A DNA stretch of 64,000 nt from Paracoccaceae bacterium (lineage in GTDB: Bacteria; Pseudomonadota; Alphaproteobacteria; Rhodobacterales; Rhodobacteraceae). A program made the translations under genes and the position numbers. How positions within the stretch are numbered: position 1 is the stretch's first letter; each line of letters begins with the position of its first letter. Below, in pieces: positions 7,717 to 16,932 of this stretch. Location of the stretch: assembly GCA_017510335.1 (NCBI GenBank), contig JAFWNM010000043.1, positions 1 through 64,000 on the forward strand, read 5' to 3'. Under the pieces are notes generated by a model. It searched no databases. It saw only the letters and a program-made list of their open reading frames with translations, and was not told the origin of the DNA.

Positions 7717-8190
7717 ATGCGGTTGCGGCGTGGGTCATGGGCTTCGGGCGCACCATTTGTCGGAAAGGCGCGCGATGGCCGCTTGGTCCTGCCTGCTTTG
7801 GAAGACGATTTGTTCGGTTTTGTGCCAATCGTTCGGCCAGTGGGCGATCAGCTGGTCGCCGCCGCGCCAGAGGCTGGAACGTGTAGTCGTGACTGGTTCG
7901 AGATCGCCTTTGGGGAAGTGACAATTCGGGTTGACCGCGCCACAGGGGGGCAAAAGAACTGCCAAGATTGTGCGGGCGATTCGACTCTCGGCATGATGTT
8001 TCCGTCGAACCGGGTGCGGGTTCTGGTCTCTGCGCAGCCCATAGATTTCCGCGAAGGTCATGACGGGTTTGCGGCGCTCGTGTCATCGGTGCTGCGCAAG
8101 GACCCGTTCACGGGCACGGTGTTTCGGTCACGCCGGGCCTATCGGCTGAAGCCTTTGTACCCTGGCCATGGGGCGAATTTGTCCGCATTG
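7717..8190 (+). mobile_element. Decayed IS66 fragments (tnpA tail and tnpB head)
   Basis: From 7993 the translation MMFPSNRVRVLVSAQPIDFR, then GHDGFAALVSSVLRKDPFTG, is the N-terminal half of IS66 TnpB (Orf2); it degrades near 8190 and lacks the usual YWDG end. Just before it, FEIAFGEVTIRVDRAT matches the end of IS66 TnpA (Orf1), whose last residues AKIVRAIRLS lie in another frame, showing a frameshift. The IS66 transposase gene tnpC and both element ends are not present. Confidence 0.75.
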
Positions 8191-8405
8191 GGCAACACTG
8201 CCGTGGCAAGCGCGAAGGGCGGCTGTGGCGCCATGACGCATCCCATTCCCGAAAATATGGAAAGGGGTATTGTTGATCAGGTGACAGCTTTGCCAAATGG
8301 GGGGGTGCCTGCCTCATATCCATTCTGGCTGTGCTGCAACCCTGTCTGGAAAGTCAGGCCCCCTACAAGGCGCCCCGCCGTGGCTGAGCAGAAAGCCAAA
8401 ACGCT

Positions 8406-9338
8406 TCAGCTATCGGTTTGCAGGTCACTGGACGCGTTTAGATTGTCGCACAGCATGCTGATAAATCGCTCTGACGCGGGCGATAATGTGCGCCCTCGGC
8501 GCGTAATCACGGCGGCCGGGCGCGTGACCACCGGCTCCACCAGTGGCCGCCAGACAAGGCCGGGGTCACGCACGGCGCGCGCCAGATGTTCAGGGAAAAT
8601 GCACATTCCCATGCCACATGATGCCAGCCACGACGCACTGTAAAGAAACCCGATTTCATTTGCGACCCGCAGCTTTCCACCCACATCTTGCAAGGTGCGT
8701 TCGACCAGATCGCGCACACCATAGTCGCGCCGGGATACGATAAGTGGTTCGTCACTCAGGGCTTTCCATGGGACATGATCGCGCTGTGCCAGCGGATGGT
8801 CGCGCGGGCATACCAGAAACAGCGGGTCGTCATGCAAGATGATGCGGTCGAATTCGGTCATATCCGCAGGGGGGGTGCCAATTCCGAAATCGGCCTTTTC
8901 TTCGCGGATAATGGAATAGAACTGGTTGGGCGCGCAATCATCCAGAACAAGCCTGACGGCCGGATAGGCCGCGCGAAACCCGCGCACCGTTTCGGGCAAC
9001 AATGCGATGCCGGTTGCAGGCGTGGCCGCTACGCGGATCTGGCCGCGCTCCAGCCCGTCCAGATCACTGATGACGGACCCCAGCGTTTCAAGATCACCCA
9101 ACATACGCTCCACAATTCCGATGATCTGCTCGACGGCGGGGGTGGGGGCAAGGGACCGGGTTGTGCGGTCAAACAACCGTGTGCCAAGCGCTGATTCAGC
9201 CTGACTTAACAGCACGCTGACGGCGGACTGGGTTACGTTCATCCGCTCGGCGGCAACGGCAATACGCCGGCTTGCATAAACCGCTGACACCGCGCGAAGC
9301 TGTCGAAGGGTCAGATGATGGACAGCCATTTTATTCAT
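8406..9338 (-). CDS. LysR-family regulator of the TAXI-TRAP locus
   Basis: A 310-residue LysR-type regulator with a winged helix at about residues 8-67 (LTLRQLRAVSAVYASRRI, MNVTQSAVSVLLSQAESAL) and a full-length co-inducer domain. It is divergent from the TAXI solute-binding gene, with a 120-bp AT-rich intergenic region, so it probably controls that transporter and the amidohydrolase behind it, with the transported compound or a product as co-inducer. Starts at 9338 or 9329 are both possible; AAGG lies 2 or 11 bases upstream respectively, and neither is decisive. Confidence 0.85.
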   Translation of the reverse strand: MNKMAVHHLTLRQLRAVSAVYASRRIAVAAERMNVTQSAVSVLLSQAESALGTRLFDRTTRSLAPTPAVEQIIGIVERMLGDLETLGSVISDLDGLERGQIRVAATPATGIALLPETVRGFRAAYPAVRLVLDDCAPNQFYSIIREEKADFGIGTPPADMTEFDRIILHDDPLFLVCPRDHPLAQRDHVPWKALSDEPLIVSRRDYGVRDLVERTLQDVGGKLRVANEIGFLYSASWLASCGMGMCIFPEHLARAVRDPGLVWRPLVEPVVTRPAAVITRRGRTLSPASERFISMLCDNLNASSDLQTDS

Positions 9339-9458
9339 AACCTTATCTAATTAATTAATATGAATATTTCATAACACTGCACGATAAATGCGTATAGTCT
9401 GAATCTGCGGGATGCACCGGAGGAGGGGGCACCCCACGCATCGCACAGGGAGGACAAC
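9339..9458. promoter_or_regulatory. Divergent promoter region with TTCATAAC direct repeats
   Basis: This is the most AT-rich stretch of the neighbourhood. TTCATAAC occurs twice, at 9334-9341 (overlapping the LysR start) and at 9368-9375, flanking a TTAATTAATTAG-like tract. Such sites fit LysR binding and two back-to-back promoters. The downstream gene has a clear ribosome-binding site, AGGGAGGA, before 9459. Confidence 0.4.
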
Positions 9459-10451
9459 ATGATCGGACGCATTCTGGCCGTGGGGCTGGCGTTTGCTGCC
9501 GCCACTGGACTTGGCACAACCGCGCAAGCACAGCGCATCACTATCGGAACCAACCCTCAAGGCACGCTATACTATACTGTCGGCAGCGGGATAGCGGCTG
9601 CGCTGCAGGAAAATCTGGGCCGTCAGGCAACTGTCCAGCCGTTTACCGGGTCATCCGTCTATATTCCCCTGATTGCCGAGGATGAGGTCACGCTTGGCCT
9701 GAATTCGTCCATCGATGTCGGGGGCTGGTATCGGGGTGAATTCGAGAATGAACCCTATACGCAACTGCGCGTTCTGGCGCGGCTTTGGCCCCTGCGGCAG
9801 GCGTTCATGGTGCGCGCGGACACAGGCATGCAGGACGTGTCCGATCTGGCGGGCAAGCGCGTGGTCACCACAGTGTCGGGGCAGGCCGCGACAGGCAGGG
9901 TGAATCAGGCCGTGCTGCAAGCCGGCGGTGTCGCGCTGGATCAGGTTGAACATGTGACGATTTCAGGCATGCCCGCAGGGGTTGATGGGCTGGTCGAAGG
10001 CAACCTGGATGCGCATGGCATCGCAGTCGGGATTCCGCTGACACAACAGGCACATGCCACCATTCCCGGCGGTATTCGTTATGTGTCAATCACAGGGCCG
10101 GATGCGACCGACGAATTCATCGGGGACATCTATCCCGGTGTGTATCTGTTGCAGGTGGACCCGTCGCCGCGCCTGCCAGAGGTGACAGAGCCGGTTGTCG
10201 TTGCTGCATATGATGTGTTCCTGACAGCCAGTGCCAACCTGCCTGATGACCAGGTTCAGGCCATTCTTGGCGCGCTTTATGATGCGCTTCCGCAACTGGT
10301 TAGCGACTATCCCGCAATGGGGGGCGCGCAGCAAGACCTGATGACAAGCCCCACCAACACCATTCCCTTCCATTCCGCAGCGGTGGAATTCTACCGCGAG
10401 AAAGGGATCTGGTCGGACGAGAACGCACAGCGCGACGCGTCCATCGACTGA
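9459..10451 (+). CDS. TAXI-family TRAP transporter solute-binding protein
   Basis: This 330-residue periplasmic protein has a signal peptide ending at AQA (about residue 24) and the TAXI-family pattern ITIGTNPQGTLYYTVGSGIA, where the ligand is first contacted. TAXI proteins deliver substrates to fused TRAP permeases, and such a permease follows at 10687. The 235 bp in between contain a dispersed repeat, which may change the ratio of binding protein to permease. The substrate is unknown; the amidohydrolase at the operon end suggests an aromatic or other carboxylated compound. Confidence 0.9.
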   Translation: MIGRILAVGLAFAAATGLGTTAQAQRITIGTNPQGTLYYTVGSGIAAALQENLGRQATVQPFTGSSVYIPLIAEDEVTLGLNSSIDVGGWYRGEFENEPYTQLRVLARLWPLRQAFMVRADTGMQDVSDLAGKRVVTTVSGQAATGRVNQAVLQAGGVALDQVEHVTISGMPAGVDGLVEGNLDAHGIAVGIPLTQQAHATIPGGIRYVSITGPDATDEFIGDIYPGVYLLQVDPSPRLPEVTEPVVVAAYDVFLTASANLPDDQVQAILGALYDALPQLVSDYPAMGGAQQDLMTSPTNTIPFHSAAVEFYREKGIWSDENAQRDASID

Positions 10452-10565
10452 CGCGCCGTGCGCGTGGGAACCCCCAATTTGGCGGGTTTCCACACCATCT
10501 TGTGGTCCTGCCCTTCTGGTCACCGATGAAAGCGGCATGGCGCTGCTTGTGTGGCCATGCCTGAA

Positions 10566-10672
10566 CTAGAGCATGTTGCTCAAAACTGGGCGCCGGTTTT
10601 TAGCTTGTCGAACATACAAAATCAATAAGTTAGAGCATGTCGCGTGAACACGAATGAATGCGCCATGCTCTT
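10566..10672. repeat. Dispersed intergenic repeat, long copy 1
   Basis: The first half (10566-10617) reads TAGAGCATGTTGCTCAAAAC and goes on through CCGGTTTT and GCTTGTCGAACAT; it matches copies near 46.2 and 52.4 kb. The second half (about 10600-10672) matches the copy near 37.2 kb and carries inverted ends AGAGCATG (10632-10639) and CATGCTCT (10664-10671). It lies between the binding-protein and permease genes of one operon. Confidence 0.75.
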
Positions 10673-10686
10673 GAACCCGAAAGCCC

Positions 10687-12588
10687 ATGCTCATGAAGCC
10701 TGTCTATGCTGCTGCCGCAATTCCGGTAATCGGCCTGTTGTGGTTGCTTGATGTTCCGCGCAGGTTGGGTTTTGTCGTACTGACAGAACAGTATCTTGCG
10801 GTCATTCTTGGCGTTACGGTCTGCGTGGCCATTGTTCTGCGCCCCATGCGGGGATGGCTGCGCTGGCCTGATCTGGCGCTGGGGGTGCTGGGCTGTGCCG
10901 GCTGGGTCTGGCTTGCCTGGAACTATGAGGCATGGCTGCTGAGCGCCACCAGCCGCGGGCCGGAAAAATGGGTGCCCGCCCTGATTGCGATTGTCGCCAC
11001 AGTGGAGGCCACACGCCGCCATTGCGGGGGCGTTCTGGCCGCGCTTGCCCTTGGGTTTACCGCCTACGGGTTCTGGGGCTGGATGGCGCCGGGCCTGTTC
11101 GAGGGGGCCTATCTGCGGCCCGCGCGGTATTTGCTGTATCTGTATAACGACACGAACGGCATTCCCGGCCTTGTTCTGAATGTGGGGGCCACGCAAATTC
11201 TGGGCTTCATCATTTTCGGGGCCGTGCTGAACGCTGTTGGCGGCAGTCAGGCCCTGACCGGGCTGGCGCTGGCCACAATGGGCCACCGGCGTGGTGGACC
11301 GGCGAAGGTGGCAATTTTGTCGTCATCACTGTTTGGCACATTGTCAGGGTCCACCGTGGCCAATGTCATGTCCACCGGCACTGTCACAATTCCGATGATG
11401 AAAAAGGCAGGCTTTCCCGCGCGCCATGCCGCCGCAATTGAAGCGGTGGCGTCAAATGGCGGTCAGATCGCGCCGCCCGTGATGGGGGCCACGGCGTTTG
11501 TCATCGCTGAATTTCTGCAAGTCGCTTATGTTGATGTGATCACGGCCGCGCTGCTGCCTGCTGCGTTCTATTATTACCTGCTTTATCGTCAGGTGGACCG
11601 CTATGCCGCCGCGAACGGTATTGCTGGCGAACCGCGTGAAAACCTGCCGAAGCTGCACAGCGCTGTGTTGGGGGCGTGGCCACTATTGGCGCCGCTGGGG
11701 GTGTTGGTGTGGTTTCTATTCGTTCTGGGCTATTCGCCCGGCAAGGCCGCGCTTTACAGTGCGGGGGCCGCTGTGGCGTTATATCTGGTCACCGCGCCGC
11801 GCGGGGCGTCGCGCCTTGCGCTGCTGGGGCAGGCGCTGGTCAATAGCGGGTCAATGCTGGTCCCTGTGCTGCTGGTATGTGCTGTGGCAGGCATTATTGT
11901 GGGCACAATCAATGTCACGGGTCTGGGTTTTGCGCTGACATTGGCGTTGGGGCGCATCGCGGAACTGGGCGGGTTGCCCGCGCTTTTGCTGATGACCGCG
12001 CTGCTGTCAATCATTCTGGGCGTGGGCATGCCCACAACAGGGGTCTATGTCATTGTTTCGGTGCTGCTGGCCCCGGCGCTGGTGCGTTTTGGCGTAACCG
12101 AAATGTCCGCGCATCTGTTCATCTTCTATTTCGGGCTGCTTTCTATGCTGACGCCGCCTGTGGCGATTGCGTCCTATGCGGCGGCCAGTGTGGCGGGGTC
12201 CGACATGTGGTCCACGGGGATAACCGGGATCAAGCTGGCGCTCATGGCCTATCTGCTGCCCTTCGTGTTTGCGATGAACCCCGCATTGCTGATGGACGGC
12301 ACCTGGATCGAAATTTCGGTGTCCTGCCTGACCATATTGGTTGCCGGTCATTTGCTGGCAGAAGTGCTGGCCAACAAGAACGCCTATGGCGGTGCTTGGC
12401 AGCGTCGCGCAGTGGCCGTTCTGGCGCTGGGCATAGGTGCGCTGACCACATTCTTTCCGCCCGAGTCCTTCATTGTCCTGACATTGGCACTGCTTGCGGT
12501 GCCGGTGGCTTGGGCACTTTCGCGCCGGTTCGGCGCCCCACTTCCCGCGCCGGTGGCGCGGGCGCAAACGGAGCCTTCGAATGACTGA
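10687..12588 (+). CDS. TRAP transporter fused permease (small plus large subunit)
   Basis: A 633-residue membrane protein with hydrophobic segments along its whole length. It combines a small DctQ-like N-terminal part with a DctM-like large permease (PF06808-type). The core signature LGVGMPTTGVYVIVSVLLAP lies in the second half, and ATQILGFIIFGAVLN and GSTVANVMSTGTV belong to the first inverted repeat. Fused permeases of this kind pair with TAXI binding proteins and use a sodium or proton gradient. The ribosome-binding site is weak; ATGs at 10687 and 10693 are both possible. It overlaps the next gene by 8 bases. Confidence 0.9.
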   Translation: MLMKPVYAAAAIPVIGLLWLLDVPRRLGFVVLTEQYLAVILGVTVCVAIVLRPMRGWLRWPDLALGVLGCAGWVWLAWNYEAWLLSATSRGPEKWVPALIAIVATVEATRRHCGGVLAALALGFTAYGFWGWMAPGLFEGAYLRPARYLLYLYNDTNGIPGLVLNVGATQILGFIIFGAVLNAVGGSQALTGLALATMGHRRGGPAKVAILSSSLFGTLSGSTVANVMSTGTVTIPMMKKAGFPARHAAAIEAVASNGGQIAPPVMGATAFVIAEFLQVAYVDVITAALLPAAFYYYLLYRQVDRYAAANGIAGEPRENLPKLHSAVLGAWPLLAPLGVLVWFLFVLGYSPGKAALYSAGAAVALYLVTAPRGASRLALLGQALVNSGSMLVPVLLVCAVAGIIVGTINVTGLGFALTLALGRIAELGGLPALLLMTALLSIILGVGMPTTGVYVIVSVLLAPALVRFGVTEMSAHLFIFYFGLLSMLTPPVAIASYAAASVAGSDMWSTGITGIKLALMAYLLPFVFAMNPALLMDGTWIEISVSCLTILVAGHLLAEVLANKNAYGGAWQRRAVAVLALGIGALTTFFPPESFIVLTLALLAVPVAWALSRRFGAPLPAPVARAQTEPSND

Positions 12589-13648
12589 CCGCTACCCCCC
12601 GATGCCACCGCGCAGACCTGCGCCCCCCTATAAGCGCATAGCCGCCGAAGAAGCGTGGCTGCCCCCTGAAATCATGAACCTGTATCTGAAAGGGTTGGAA
12701 GACGGGACCATCACCGACCCCGGTTTCCGCAGCTTGTGGGGGTTCTTCGGGTCCAGCACCACCGAAAAGGCCCGCGCCCATTCCCGCCGCATCCAGACCC
12801 TTGGCGCAGACCGCATTGCCGATATGGACGCATCGGGCATAGACATGCAGGTGGTTGCCCTGTCTGCCCCCGGTGTTCAGGTGTTCGACCCCAAGACCGC
12901 AAGCGCGCTGGCGCGCAGTGCCAATGACCAGCTGGCCGAGGGGATTGCCGCCAATCCTGACCGTTTTGTCGGGCTGGCCGCCTTCAGCCCCCTTGATATT
13001 GGCGAGGCAGAACGCGAACTGGAACGCGGTGTCACCAAGCTGGGCCTGCGCGGGGGTATCCTGAATTCGCACACCCTGGGCACCTATCTGGATGATGAAC
13101 GCTACTGGGGCCTGTTTGAAGCGGCCGAGGCGCTGGATGTGCCAATCTACCTGCATCCCAACACCCCCAGCCCGCAAATGATCGAACCGTTCCTGAACCG
13201 CGGGCTAGATGCTGCTGTTTATGGGTTTGCCTGTGAAACGGGCCTGCATGCCTTGCGTCTGGTTGTGTCGGGCTTGTTCGACAGGTTCCCGAAACTGCAG
13301 ATCATCCTTGGCCATTGCGGCGAAGCGCTGCCGTATTGGTTGTATCGCATTGACTACATGCATGGGCATATTTCGGTGACGGGCCGCTACCCTGATGTCA
13401 AACCCCTGAAGCGGCGGGCATGGGATTATCTGATGGATAATTTCTACTACACCTCCAGCGGCATTGGCTGGGCGCCCCCCATCGAATATGTGCAAAAGGT
13501 CATCGGCATGGACCGTATGCTCTATGCCATGGACTACCCTTGGCAGTTTGTGCCCGATGAAGTGGGCGCATTGGATGCGATGAATATTGGCGATGAAGGG
13601 CTGAAAATGTTCTTCGAAGACAATGCAAGGCGCGTCTTCAAGATCTGA
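12581..13648 (+). CDS. Amidohydrolase-family protein, decarboxylase-like
   Basis: The 355-residue product belongs to the amidohydrolase-2 group, which includes gamma-resorcylate, 2,3-dihydroxybenzoate and ACMS decarboxylases. It has EEAW near residue 23 (first metal ligand), YLHPNTPSP in the barrel, ILGHCGEALPYWLYRID and YAMDYPWQF with the catalytic Asp. The start at 12581 overlaps the permease stop by 8 bases (AATGACTGA) and gives the expected N-terminus; the open frame extends further upstream but only inside the permease gene. Its place in the TRAP operon suggests it acts on the imported compound, perhaps removing a carboxyl group from an aromatic acid. The exact reaction cannot be told from sequence. 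Confidence 0.8.
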   Translation: MTDRYPPMPPRRPAPPYKRIAAEEAWLPPEIMNLYLKGLEDGTITDPGFRSLWGFFGSSTTEKARAHSRRIQTLGADRIADMDASGIDMQVVALSAPGVQVFDPKTASALARSANDQLAEGIAANPDRFVGLAAFSPLDIGEAERELERGVTKLGLRGGILNSHTLGTYLDDERYWGLFEAAEALDVPIYLHPNTPSPQMIEPFLNRGLDAAVYGFACETGLHALRLVVSGLFDRFPKLQIILGHCGEALPYWLYRIDYMHGHISVTGRYPDVKPLKRRAWDYLMDNFYYTSSGIGWAPPIEYVQKVIGMDRMLYAMDYPWQFVPDEVGALDAMNIGDEGLKMFFEDNARRVFKI

Positions 13649-13666
13649 CGCAGGGCAGGCGCTGCC

Positions 13667-13709
13667 GCCCCCCGCTTCTGGCAGGTTCAAATCCCCAGAT
13701 GCGGGGGGC
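13667..13709. terminator. GC-rich hairpin between convergent genes
   Basis: GCCCCCCGC (13667-13675) pairs with GCGGGGGGC (13701-13709), extended inside by CTGG (13678-13681) with CCAG (13695-13698). It sits between the 3' ends of the amidohydrolase gene and of the DUF1868 gene, so it may act in both directions. No T-run follows directly. Confidence 0.55.
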
Positions 13710-13718
13710 GCGCATGCG

Positions 13719-14408
13719 TTATCGTGTTTTGCCAGCTGCGCCGCGCATGCGTTGGGGGTGCGCGAAATCCCACATGTCGCGGTAAACGACCAGCGCGGGA
13801 CGGCCGAAGGCCATGTTTGCCCCGACAATGCCGGGCTGCAGCGCGTGCAACGCCGCTGCAAACTGCGCTTCGGCTTGGGCGGAAACGGGTCGCACACGGT
13901 ATGCGAGGGTCAGATGCAGTGGACCGCGCAGGCCATGGTCGCTGTGACGCAGTGCACGGGCCAGCCTGTCACGCAGCCGGTCCAGTTGAGTGGCGCGCGC
14001 GCGCCCTTCGGGCTGCAGGGTCAGGCGGATATCGCCGGCCCCGGTCAGGTCCAGCCCTTGCACGACCAGCCGCAACCCGGGCGGCAGCGCGACTGGCCGC
14101 AAGCGGTCCTGCATCCGCGCCACCAGATGCGACAGGCACGCCCCGCGCGCCAATCCGCGCGGCCATGCGTCCTGACGGCGGCGCAGGTTGACGCCACGCA
14201 AGACTGTCATGTGCCAGCACGACGCGGGCAGAAAACTGAACTGGCCAGCCCCCGGCAGATGCTGCAGCGTGGTACACAGGCGGTGCAGCTTTGCGATGGT
14301 GCAAGGATCACGTCGCAAGGGGGCGCTGATGGTGATACCCGGATAGGGGCGCGGCCACCCGTCGGGGCGGAATTTCGCGGCGCTGACAGGATGGACGGGG
14401 CGCATCAT
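13719..14408 (-). CDS. DUF1868 2H-phosphoesterase-like protein
   Basis: The 229-residue protein carries two HxT motifs, HMTVL near residue 66 and HLTLAY near residue 165, spaced as in the 2H phosphoesterase fold; the context FRPDGWPRPYPGITI at the N-terminus is typical for DUF1868. Relatives are thought to cleave cyclic phosphodiesters, but DUF1868 members are uncharacterised. Its start overlaps the stop codon of the EEP gene by four bases, which places it as the last gene of the tctCBA operon. The pairing with an EEP phosphoesterase suggests both act on a phosphorylated compound. Confidence 0.75.
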   Translation of the reverse strand: MMRPVHPVSAAKFRPDGWPRPYPGITISAPLRRDPCTIAKLHRLCTTLQHLPGAGQFSFLPASCWHMTVLRGVNLRRRQDAWPRGLARGACLSHLVARMQDRLRPVALPPGLRLVVQGLDLTGAGDIRLTLQPEGRARATQLDRLRDRLARALRHSDHGLRGPLHLTLAYRVRPVSAQAEAQFAAALHALQPGIVGANMAFGRPALVVYRDMWDFAHPQRMRGAAGKTR

Positions 14409-15424
14409 GCAGGCTGCACCGTCACGGCAATCAGGTCATGATCGGAAATCGCCTGCCCGCCGGTATCAGTGGCGGCCAGGGTCGCGGGGGCGGTGCCCTG
14501 CACCCCTCGCCCCAGAAACCAGTCATACCGCGCGGTGTTTTGTTGTCGGGCGTTCGTCACGCGGCTTATGCGGCTGGTAGGCCCCGGCGCGTTCAGCGTA
14601 TTCCAGTGATAGCCTTGGCGAAGGGCCTCGGAAAACAGCGGGTCGGTCAGGGTGTCGCGCGCGCCATCGCCTGCGCCCGCGTTCAGATCCCCGCCTATCA
14701 GCACCGGATCGCCTGCGGCAAAACGGTCCAGCCGGTCCAGCAGATAGGCCAGTTGCGCAGCCCGCCCCGCACCGTCAGTGTCGCTTTCCAGATGCACGGC
14801 ACAGACCACCAGCGCGTCTGCCCCCTGTCCGAACCGTGCGGCCAGCGCCATGCGCCCGCCCAGCCGCCGCTGCCCGCGACGGGGCGCGATGAACCAGTCC
14901 GCCATATCCGGCAGGCGGATCAGCACGACCTCTCTCGGGGGGGTGCGTGCCGTAATGGCATTGCAGTGCCAGCCCAGATCGTTTTCGGGGGCGTTGCGAA
15001 GCTCCAGAAATTCGGGCGCATAGATTGCCCCGTGACCCTGCGCCGCCGCCAGTTCGGCCACTGTGTCGCGCTGCCCGGTGCGGCCCATGCCGATATCCAG
15101 TTCGGTCAGCAAGGTGACATCCAGCGCCGCGCCGCGCAGCAGTGCCGCACTGTCGGGGCCGAAATGGCATTGCTGCACGTTCCATGCGCCCACGCGCAGC
15201 GCGCGGGCGGGGGGGGCTTGGGGGGTGGGGAACGGGTGCAGACCGATCTGGCGCAGCGCGGGCACGCGCCCCTCGGCTAGGTGGCGCAACCGTGCCGTGG
15301 GGGTTGCCGGTTCAGCCAGACGGGCGCGGCAATCGCGCGGCACGGGTGTCAGGCCGGGCACGGGGGGCGTGGGGGCGTTCAACTGCGGTTCAGATATGCG
15401 GGAAAAGGGGCGCTGGCGCGTCAT
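14405..15424 (-). CDS. Endonuclease/exonuclease/phosphatase (EEP) family protein
   Basis: A 339-residue cytoplasmic member of the EEP superfamily. It shows VGAWNVQQCHF (the Asn of the metal site), LLTELDIGMGRTG with the metal-binding Glu, VVCAVHLESD, LIGGDLNAGAGDG (catalytic Asp-Leu-Asn) and AISDHDLIAV with the catalytic SDH. All active-site motifs are therefore present. The ATG overlaps the tctA stop as ATGA, so translation is coupled to the transporter. Family members hydrolyse nucleic acids, sphingomyelin, inositol phosphates or other phosphoesters; I cannot say which applies here. Confidence 0.82.
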   Translation of the reverse strand: MTRQRPFSRISEPQLNAPTPPVPGLTPVPRDCRARLAEPATPTARLRHLAEGRVPALRQIGLHPFPTPQAPPARALRVGAWNVQQCHFGPDSAALLRGAALDVTLLTELDIGMGRTGQRDTVAELAAAQGHGAIYAPEFLELRNAPENDLGWHCNAITARTPPREVVLIRLPDMADWFIAPRRGQRRLGGRMALAARFGQGADALVVCAVHLESDTDGAGRAAQLAYLLDRLDRFAAGDPVLIGGDLNAGAGDGARDTLTDPLFSEALRQGYHWNTLNAPGPTSRISRVTNARQQNTARYDWFLGRGVQGTAPATLAATDTGGQAISDHDLIAVTVQPA

Positions 15425-16920
15425 CTGCGCCCCCTTGCGGCCAGCGTGGCCAGCGCCATTACCGCCACCATGCCCAGCACAATCGGGCTGTATAAAAAGA
15501 CCAGATGATCCCCCTGCGCCAGCTTCACTGCCAGCCGGTAGTTGTCTTCCAGCATCGGCCCCAGAATTAGCCCCAGAACCAGCGGCGCGATTGGGTATTC
15601 CGCGCGGCGCAGCCAGTAGCCCACGACCCCCAGTGCCAGCGCGACAGCCATATTGTACCCCGCCTTGATCGGGGCCTGCCCGTCCACCGCGAAGGTGCCG
15701 ACGCAGGACAGGATCAGAACACAGGGGATCAGGAACGACAGCGGCACCCGCAACAGCAGCGGAAACAGCCGCACGCCCAGCAACTGGAACACGAACATTG
15801 CCATAAGCGCCGCACCCATGCCAAGGAAGATCGCATAGACCAGCGGCATGTCATTGGCAAACAGCGCCGCGCCGGGAACCACGCCCTTAATCATCAGCGC
15901 GCCCAGAAGCACGGCGGTTACAGCGTCGCCCGGAATGCCCAGCGACAGAACCGGGATCAGCGCGCCGCCGGTCACGGCGTTATTCGCGGCCTCGGGGGCA
16001 ATGACGCCCTCAATCCGCCCTTCGCCCACGGCCGGTTCGCCATCAACGGGGCGAGAGGTCTTGCGCGCCCGCTCATGTGCCAGAAAGACCGCGACGCTGG
16101 CCCCGGCCCCCGGGATTGCCCCGATCAGCGTGCCGATGCCGGTGGATTCCAGAAATACCCGCCACATGCTGCGCAGCCGTGCCCATGACGGAAAGACATT
16201 GCCGATACGCGCGACAGGTTCTGCGCCAGCCGTATTGCGCAACCGCGCCAGATCCAGCAGCGCCTGTGAAATCCCGAAAAGACCGATAAGCGCGGGAATA
16301 AGCTCGATCCCGTTGTGAAACGGCGTGCTTGCCAGCGTGTCGGCAAAGGGCAGGCGCGCCGCATTGGTGAACGGGTCCGATCCCAGCAGCGACAGGCACA
16401 CCCCTAGCGCGCCCATGGCGATGCCGCGCAGCAGGTTTCCTTCGGACATGGCTGCGATGATCAGCAGGCCAAGGGCGGCAATGGCGAATTTCTCCGTCGC
16501 ACCAAAGGCCAGCGTCGCCGCCGCCAGATAGGGCGCGAACAAGATCAGCACCATCAGACTTAGCACCCCGCCCACCAGTGACGCCACCGCCGCCGACCCC
16601 AGTGCCAACCCCGCCTGTCCGGCGCGGGTCATGGCATGGCCATCGCGCACTGTGGCCAGCGCGTTGGGATTGCCCGGAATGCCCAACAAAATAGCCGGTA
16701 TCGACGCCCCCGCGACTGCGCCCGTATAGACCGACAGCAGCATCGCCATGCCAGTGGCCGTGGGCAGGTAGAAGCTGACCGGAAGCATCAGCGCCACGCC
16801 CATTGTGGCCGTCAGCCCCGGAAGCGCGCCCAGCACAATGCCAAGAATACTGCCAAGGGCGATCCAGAACAGGGTTTCAAACGTGGCAATCATCGCCACA
16901 CCCGCCAGAAGATCATCCAT
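15421..16920 (-). CDS. tctA: Tripartite tricarboxylate transporter large permease TctA
   Basis: The 499-residue membrane protein is full length for TctA and carries the conserved glycine-rich segments LGIVLGALPGLTATMGVAL near the N-terminus and LGIPGDAVTAVLLGALMIKG in the second half, with about 12 predicted membrane spans. TctA is the transport channel that works with TctB and a periplasmic TctC protein, using ion-coupled uptake. It lies 12 bp after tctB. Substrates of this family include citrate and other di- or tricarboxylates, but many orthologues carry unrelated acids. Confidence 0.93.
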   Translation of the reverse strand: MDDLLAGVAMIATFETLFWIALGSILGIVLGALPGLTATMGVALMLPVSFYLPTATGMAMLLSVYTGAVAGASIPAILLGIPGNPNALATVRDGHAMTRAGQAGLALGSAAVASLVGGVLSLMVLILFAPYLAAATLAFGATEKFAIAALGLLIIAAMSEGNLLRGIAMGALGVCLSLLGSDPFTNAARLPFADTLASTPFHNGIELIPALIGLFGISQALLDLARLRNTAGAEPVARIGNVFPSWARLRSMWRVFLESTGIGTLIGAIPGAGASVAVFLAHERARKTSRPVDGEPAVGEGRIEGVIAPEAANNAVTGGALIPVLSLGIPGDAVTAVLLGALMIKGVVPGAALFANDMPLVYAIFLGMGAALMAMFVFQLLGVRLFPLLLRVPLSFLIPCVLILSCVGTFAVDGQAPIKAGYNMAVALALGVVGYWLRRAEYPIAPLVLGLILGPMLEDNYRLAVKLAQGDHLVFLYSPIVLGMVAVMALATLAARGRR

Positions 16921-16932
16921 CGCGTGCGTCCC

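Noticed and set aside
10480-10505. Hairpin-like sequence after the TAXI binding-protein gene as a terminator
   Set aside because: The arms GGAACCC and GGGTTTCC pair only with a bulge and no T-run follows; the permease of the same transporter lies downstream.
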